Source of the DNA: Eisenbergiella tayi
GTDB taxonomy: Bacteria; Bacillota; Clostridia; Lachnospirales; Lachnospiraceae
Reading direction: 5' to 3'
Assembly: GCF_001881565.1 (NCBI RefSeq)
Contig: NZ_MPDJ01000006.1
Span: 212,072-276,071, forward strand
Length of the DNA stretch: 64,000 bases
In this document: piece by piece, positions 60,236 to 64,000 of the stretch
Layout: the number at the start of each line of letters is the position of its first letter
Position numbering within the stretch: position 1 is the first letter of the stretch
Notes under the pieces: model-generated
Database searches by the model: none
Told to the model about the DNA's origin: nothing
The model's input: only the letters and a program-made list of their open reading frames with translations
Translations under genes and position numbers: made by a program

Positions 60236-60481
60236 ATGCGGAAATATCAGGATAATAATACCCAACTTGTAACGGTAATCTGCAACCGATGCAAAAAAGA
60301 GTTAAAGGTGGAAAATGGAATACTGAAGGAAGGCTGTTTTGAAGTCAGCCATGCTTTCGGATATTTCAGTGAAAAGGACGGACAGGTGTATCAATTTGAC
60401 CTGTGCGAACAGTGTTTTGATAAAATGCTCACAGAATTTCAGGTGCCTGCCGAAGTGAAGGAGGCAAAAGAACTTCTGTAG
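60236..60481 (+). CDS. Small zinc-ribbon-like protein
   Basis: An 81-aa protein with two Cys pairs: 'VICNRCKKEL' near the N-terminus and DLCEQCFDKML near the C-terminus, which fit a zinc ribbon. Such short proteins are common in Lachnospiraceae beside tsa/rnz genes and are annotated hypothetical. Start ATG 60236 has AGGAG six bases upstream; a GTG at 60230 is less likely. A TATAAT at 60189-60194 may give it an extra promoter. Confidence 0.8.
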   Translation: MRKYQDNNTQLVTVICNRCKKELKVENGILKEGCFEVSHAFGYFSEKDGQVYQFDLCEQCFDKMLTEFQVPAEVKEAKELL

Positions 60482-60503
60482 CGGATTGGAGTAATACGTA
60501 TAG

Positions 60504-61415
60504 ATGCTGGATGTATGTTTATTGGGAACCGGAGGGATGATGCCCCTGCCCTACAGGTGGCTGACCTCCCTCATGGCCCGTTACAATGGAAAAAGTATTA
60601 TGATCGACTGCGGCGAGGGAACACAGATTGCCATGAAGGAAAAGGGCTGGAGCCCTAAGCCGGTGGATATTATCTGCTTTACCCATTATCACGCCGACCA
60701 TATCAGCGGCCTTCCGGGAATGCTTCTCACCATGGGGAATGCAGAACGGACAGAACCGCTTCTTCTGATAGGCCCCAAGGGGCTTACCCGTGTGGTAAAT
60801 TCCCTTCGTGTCATCGCTCCCGAACTTCCTTTTCCTATTGAATATATGGAACTGACAGAGCCGGAGCACAGCATAGATTTTGAAGGCTTCCGTATTGAAG
60901 CCTTCCGCGTGAACCATAATGTAGTCTGCTACGGCTATAGTATAATCATTGAACGAAGCGGCCGTTTCCAATTGGACAAAGCCCAGGCATTGAATATCCC
61001 CAAACAGTATTGGAGCCGTCTGCAGAAAGGGGAAACCATCGAGACCCCGGAAAACGTGTTCACCCCGGATATGGTTATGGGGCCTCCCAGAAAAGGAATT
61101 AAGCTCACCTATTGTACAGATACCAGGCCCACGGAGGGAATCGTAAAAAATGCCGCCGAAGCCGATCTGTTCATTTGCGAGGGTATGTACGGCGAACCGG
61201 AAAAAAAGGACAAGGCCCGGGAATACAAGCACATGACTTTTCTGGAGGCGGCGGATATGGCAAAACGCGCCCAGGTCAAGCAGATGTGGCTGACCCATTA
61301 CAGTCCTTCCCTCATCAGGCCGGAAGATTATATGGATGGAGTCCGCAAAATCTTCCCTCAGGCCATTGCCGGGAAAGACGGGAAAAGTATAGACCTCCTT
61401 TTCGAGGAAGACTGA
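60504..61415 (+). CDS. rnz: Ribonuclease Z-type metallo-beta-lactamase-fold protein
   Basis: A 303-aa protein with the zinc motif CFTHYHADHISGLPG (about 62-76, H-x-H-x-D-H), an upstream GTGGMMPLPYRWLTS and a downstream 'GIKLTYCTDTRPTEG' and LTHYSPSL. RNase Z cleaves the 3' trailers of tRNA precursors that lack an encoded CCA; the tRNA-Ser genes in this window lack CCA at the expected place. The next gene, tsaD, begins one base after its stop. Confidence 0.92.
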   Translation: MLDVCLLGTGGMMPLPYRWLTSLMARYNGKSIMIDCGEGTQIAMKEKGWSPKPVDIICFTHYHADHISGLPGMLLTMGNAERTEPLLLIGPKGLTRVVNSLRVIAPELPFPIEYMELTEPEHSIDFEGFRIEAFRVNHNVVCYGYSIIIERSGRFQLDKAQALNIPKQYWSRLQKGETIETPENVFTPDMVMGPPRKGIKLTYCTDTRPTEGIVKNAAEADLFICEGMYGEPEKKDKAREYKHMTFLEAADMAKRAQVKQMWLTHYSPSLIRPEDYMDGVRKIFPQAIAGKDGKSIDLLFEED

Positions 61416-61416
61416 A

Positions 61417-62472
61417 ATGCAGCAGAATAATGGAGAAAAGCCCATGGAAAAAGAAGATATCTATATTCTCGCAGTGGAAAGCTCATGCGATGAAACAGCG
61501 GCCTCCGTTGTCAGAAATGGCAGGGAGGTTCTTTCCAATATTATATATTCACAGATCGATCTGCATACGCTCTATGGCGGTGTGGTCCCTGAAATCGCAT
61601 CCAGAAAGCATATAGAGAAAGTAAATCAGGTAATCGAAAAGGCCCTGTCCGATGCGGGTATTACTTTAGAGGAAGTGACTGCTGTGGCAGTGACCTATGG
61701 CCCCGGCCTGGTGGGGGCGCTTCTGGTAGGAGTATCCGCAGCAAAGGCCATAGCGTTTGCCGCGGACAAGCCTTTGGTCGGAGTCCATCATATCGAAGGA
61801 CATATCAGCGCCAATTTTATAGAAAATAAGGATCTGGAGCCTCCTTTTATCTGCCTTGTGGTTTCCGGCGGACATTCCCATCTTGTAGTGGTAAAAGATT
61901 ACGGGGAGTACGAAATCATCGGAAGGACAAGGGATGATGCCGCGGGCGAAGCCTTCGATAAGGTGGCGAGGGCTATCGGTCTCGGCTATCCCGGCGGTCC
62001 CAAAATCGATAAAGTATCGAAAGAAGGCAATCCGGATGCCATTGTATTCCCGCGTGCGAAAGTAGACGGGAGTACCTACGATTTCAGCTTCAGCGGCCTG
62101 AAATCCGCAGTGCTTAATTACCTCAATTCCTGTGAAATGAAAGGAATTGCGGTAAATCAGGCGGATGTTGCAGCTTCTTTCCAAAAAGCGGTGATCGATG
62201 TCCTGGTAGGGCATTCCATGGAAGCCGTGTCCCAATACCATCTGAATAAATTTGCCATTGCCGGAGGAGTGGCTTCCAATACTTCCCTGCGCGCCGCATT
62301 TGAAAAAGCCTGCAGAGAAAAAGGCCTGGAATTCTATCACCCATCTCCGGTGTACTGTACGGATAATGCCGCCATGATCGGCGTGGCCGGTTATTATGAA
62401 TACTGCAAAGGGACAAGACATGGCTGGGATCTGAATGCGGTTCCCAATCTGAAGCTGGGTGAAAGAATATAG
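61417..62472 (+). CDS. tsaD: tRNA N6-adenosine threonylcarbamoyltransferase TsaD
   Basis: A 351-aa ASKHA-fold metalloprotein. It has ILAVESSCDETAASVV (about 16-31), the metal-binding VHHIEGHISANF (about 118-129), VSGGHSHLVVV and a C-terminal 'GGVASNTSLR' and CTDNAAMIG. It transfers threonylcarbamoyl to tRNA A37. ATG 61417 has GAGGAAG upstream; ATG 61444 with GGAG is an alternative. Genes tsaE, tsaB and tsaD are all in this cluster. Confidence 0.96.
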   Translation: MQQNNGEKPMEKEDIYILAVESSCDETAASVVRNGREVLSNIIYSQIDLHTLYGGVVPEIASRKHIEKVNQVIEKALSDAGITLEEVTAVAVTYGPGLVGALLVGVSAAKAIAFAADKPLVGVHHIEGHISANFIENKDLEPPFICLVVSGGHSHLVVVKDYGEYEIIGRTRDDAAGEAFDKVARAIGLGYPGGPKIDKVSKEGNPDAIVFPRAKVDGSTYDFSFSGLKSAVLNYLNSCEMKGIAVNQADVAASFQKAVIDVLVGHSMEAVSQYHLNKFAIAGGVASNTSLRAAFEKACREKGLEFYHPSPVYCTDNAAMIGVAGYYEYCKGTRHGWDLNAVPNLKLGERI

Positions 62473-62542
62473 ATTCTGACGCCTGTATTTTACATAGAGC
62501 ATGAGGAAATATACTTCCCATGCAGAAAAAGAGGAACAGATT

Positions 62543-63259
62543 ATGCAGGAGAAAACAGCTGCGGTAGTATTGGCCGCCGGTAAAGGAAAAAGAATGAACA
62601 GCGATGTGCCGAAACAGTTTATGCTGCTTCGGGAAAAGCCGGTTCTTTATTATTCCCTGCAGACATTTCAGGACAGCTTCGTGGATGAAATCATCCTGGT
62701 AACCGAAAAAGGGGAAGAGGAATACTGTCGGAAAGAAATAGTCGATAAATATCACCTTACCAAGGTAAAGCATATAACCGCAGGCGGAACGGAACGGTAT
62801 TTCAGTGTGGCCAATGGACTGGAGGCCGTATCGGAAGACTGTGCCTATATATTTATCCATGACGGAGCCAGACCTTTTGTTACCGGGCAAATCATAAATG
62901 ACGCACTGAAGAATGTACGGGTTCACAAAGCCTGTGTGGCGGCGATGCCGGTAAAGGATACGATAAAAATCGCAGACGATCAGGATTTTGCAGTTTCAAC
63001 CCCCAGAAGGGATCTCGTCTGGATGATGCAGACCCCCCAGGTATTTCAGGCGTCCCTGATCCGGGAGGCATACCGCAGGCTTATCAAGGAAGAAGAAAAG
63101 CTGCGTACAGAGGGAATTCAGATCACGGATGATGCCATGGCAGTGGAAACCCTGCTTCACCAACCCGTAAAATTGTTCCGGGCATCCTATGAAAATATTA
63201 AGATCACCACGCCCGAAGATCTTGTAATTGCTGACGGCATTTTGGAAAAAAGAGTCTGA
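62543..63259 (+). CDS. ispD: 2-C-methyl-D-erythritol 4-phosphate cytidylyltransferase IspD
   Basis: A protein of about 238 aa. The nucleotidyltransferase opening AAVVLAAGKGKRMNSDVPKQ, IHDGARPFVTGQ and a C-terminal QTPQVFQASLI and ITDDAMAVE are diagnostic of IspD. It makes CDP-methylerythritol in the MEP isoprenoid pathway. ATG 62543 has GAGGA eight bases upstream; the reading frame extends back to 62501 without a site. It follows tsaD by 70 bases. Confidence 0.95.
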   Translation: MQEKTAAVVLAAGKGKRMNSDVPKQFMLLREKPVLYYSLQTFQDSFVDEIILVTEKGEEEYCRKEIVDKYHLTKVKHITAGGTERYFSVANGLEAVSEDCAYIFIHDGARPFVTGQIINDALKNVRVHKACVAAMPVKDTIKIADDQDFAVSTPRRDLVWMMQTPQVFQASLIREAYRRLIKEEEKLRTEGIQITDDAMAVETLLHQPVKLFRASYENIKITTPEDLVIADGILEKRV

Positions 63260-63358
63260 TTTTGCAGAATCTGACCGATTTGCTATTCCTGTATATGCAG
63301 TAAATACGGGAAAAATTACACTTTCTAAAAAATAATTAAAAATATTGGAAAAAATGTG

Positions 63359-63387
63359 TTGACACTGAGGGCCTTTTTCGCTATAAT
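63359..63387 (+). promoter_or_regulatory. Strong sigma-A promoter for the tRNA genes
   Basis: A perfect TTGACA (63359-63364), 17-base spacer and perfect TATAAT (63382-63387) lie 143 bases before the first tRNA-Ser. This is the best consensus promoter found by eye in the window. Confidence 0.8.
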
Positions 63388-63529
63388 AACTTTTGCACTG
63401 CTGAGGAACACAAACATCTGAACAAACAGAGAGTTCCGCAACAGCAAAGCTTGAAAACATTCTTTCCTATAAACAGCAGGGAAGATAAGATACAGAATAT
63501 CCCAGTGTTTTGTTTGACAGAAAACATAT

Positions 63530-63615
63530 GGAGAGGTATCGAAGTGGTCATAACGAGGCGGTCTTGAAAACCGTTTGTCCGCAAGGGCGCGTGGGTTCGA
63601 ATCCCACCCTCTCCG
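63530..63615 (+). tRNA. tRNA-Ser (anticodon UGA)
   Basis: The acceptor stem GGAGAGG pairs with CCTCTCC. The anticodon loop CTTGAAA carries TGA, a long variable arm (TTTGTCCGCAAGGGCGC region) marks class II serine tRNA, and the T-arm is GTGGGTTCGAATCCCAC. The discriminator base is G. No CCA is encoded, so 3' processing by the RNase Z type protein is expected. Confidence 0.96.
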
Positions 63616-63713
63616 TTAGCGTTAATCGCTGCGGAAATCAGACTGAATGATTTTCGAGACACACAAAAATAAATAGCGGGTCAAACCGCAGAGTTGATTG
63701 AATCAGCTTGCTT

Positions 63714-63802
63714 GGAGAAGTACCCAAGTGGCCGAAGGGACACCCCTGGAAAGGGTGCAGGTCGTTAATAGCGGCGCGAGGGTTCAAATCCCTCCTTCTC
63801 CG
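63714..63802 (+). tRNA. tRNA-Ser (anticodon GGA)
   Basis: The acceptor GGAGAAG pairs with CTTCTCC. The anticodon loop CTGGAAA carries GGA, there is a long variable arm (GTCGTTAATAGCGGCG region) and the T-arm is GAGGGTTCAAATCCCTC. The discriminator base is G and CCA is absent. It follows the UGA tRNA by 98 bases. Confidence 0.96.
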
Positions 63803-64000
63803 TTCGCAGTTCTTCTATATAAGAAGCTACTGTGCAAGCTTGTGAAGTCTGTCTGGAACAAACATCAGATAAGAAAGCACAAGCACAGAACCTTGACAAA
63901 TAAACAGTAATGCAACCCTGAAAATTCTAAAAAAGAAAATTCAGAGAACAAGTTTTAAAGCTTCGAGAGAAGACCTTTAAGACACCCAAAAACAGTAAGA
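63803..64000 (+). other. Possible rRNA-operon leader at the window end
   Basis: After the second tRNA the sequence has ACCTTGACAAATAAACAGT (from 63890) and a following AT-rich stretch with AAAATTC/GAAAATTCAG repeats. It recalls the 'CCTTGAAAACT.AACA' segments next to 16S/23S genes in Firmicutes. No gene is visible up to 64000. An rRNA gene just beyond the edge is possible but unproved. Confidence 0.35.

Noticed and set aside
63381..63662. A 93-codon minus-strand ORF containing GIRTHAPLRTNGFQD
   Set aside because: It is the well-known false protein read backwards through a tRNA-Ser gene.
63698..63910. A 70-codon ORF over the second tRNA-Ser
   Set aside because: It overlaps the entire tRNA and has no independent support.

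Overview
The window looks like chromosome from a gut-type Clostridia, most probably a Lachnospiraceae (an Eisenbergiella/Hungatella/Blautia-like relative). This is inferred from strong AGGAGG ribosome sites, Firmicutes promoters and terminators, large AraC/YesMN-regulated sugar clusters with ABC transporters and non-secreted glycosidases, an FMN-riboswitch RibU, the tsaE-tsaB-rimI-tsaD cluster and tandem tRNA-Ser genes. The species was not determined. No phage, insertion sequence or CRISPR array was found.

Layout. 1-2.6 kb: cut-off AraC regulator, two small membrane proteins and a PD-(D/E)XK (Rpn-type) protein, all on the minus strand. 2.8-7.7 kb: tex, a methyltransferase, a 38-codon ORF, a decayed alpha/beta hydrolase and an M15 peptidase. 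7.9-12.7 kb: a URO-D-like protein, a cysteine desulfidase-type enzyme, a YkvA protein, and a nucleoside hydrolase-ribokinase pair suited to ribonucleoside salvage. 12.9-16.6 kb: an AAA/DUF4143 ATPase and a TetR-ABC ATPase-permease operon with a palindromic candidate operator. 17.1-45.6 kb: a large plant- or host-glycan utilisation region with AraC regulators, GH31, GH28, a Gfo/Idh/MocA oxidoreductase, a YesM/YesN-type two-component system, a two-permease/lipoprotein ABC importer with a cre-like promoter site, then one tightly packed run GH95-GH78-nucleoside hydrolase-like-URO-D-like-unassigned glycosidase-GH29-GH42. No glycosidase here has an evident signal peptide. The inferred scheme is import of oligosaccharides by the ABC system and removal of fucose, rhamnose, galacturonate, xylose/glucose and galactose in the cytoplasm; a rhamnogalacturonan-like or fucosylated glycan is a reasonable guess.

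45.6-49 kb: FMN riboswitch plus RibU, then a MACPF (perforin-like) protein with three beta-prism repeats, divergent from an XRE repressor whose candidate operators bracket the perforin promoter. 49-53.5 kb: HD hydrolase, GNAT, MATE exporter, TraX and a 69-aa conserved-looking small protein lying inside a duplicated intergenic module. 53.9-57.7 kb: MacAB-like ATPase, adaptor and FtsX-type permease. 57.8-63.3 kb: YcxB-like protein, tsaE, tsaB, rimI, small zinc-ribbon-like protein, ribonuclease Z-type protein, tsaD, ispD. 63.4-64 kb: tRNA-Ser(UGA), tRNA-Ser(GGA) and sequence resembling an rRNA-operon leader.

The most unusual items are two giant (>330 nt) near-perfect inverted repeats placed alike behind regulator genes, the perforin/XRE switch, the unassigned glycosidase with URO-D and nucleoside-hydrolase companions inside the glycan operon, and the duplicated intergenic module that has lost its small gene in one copy.
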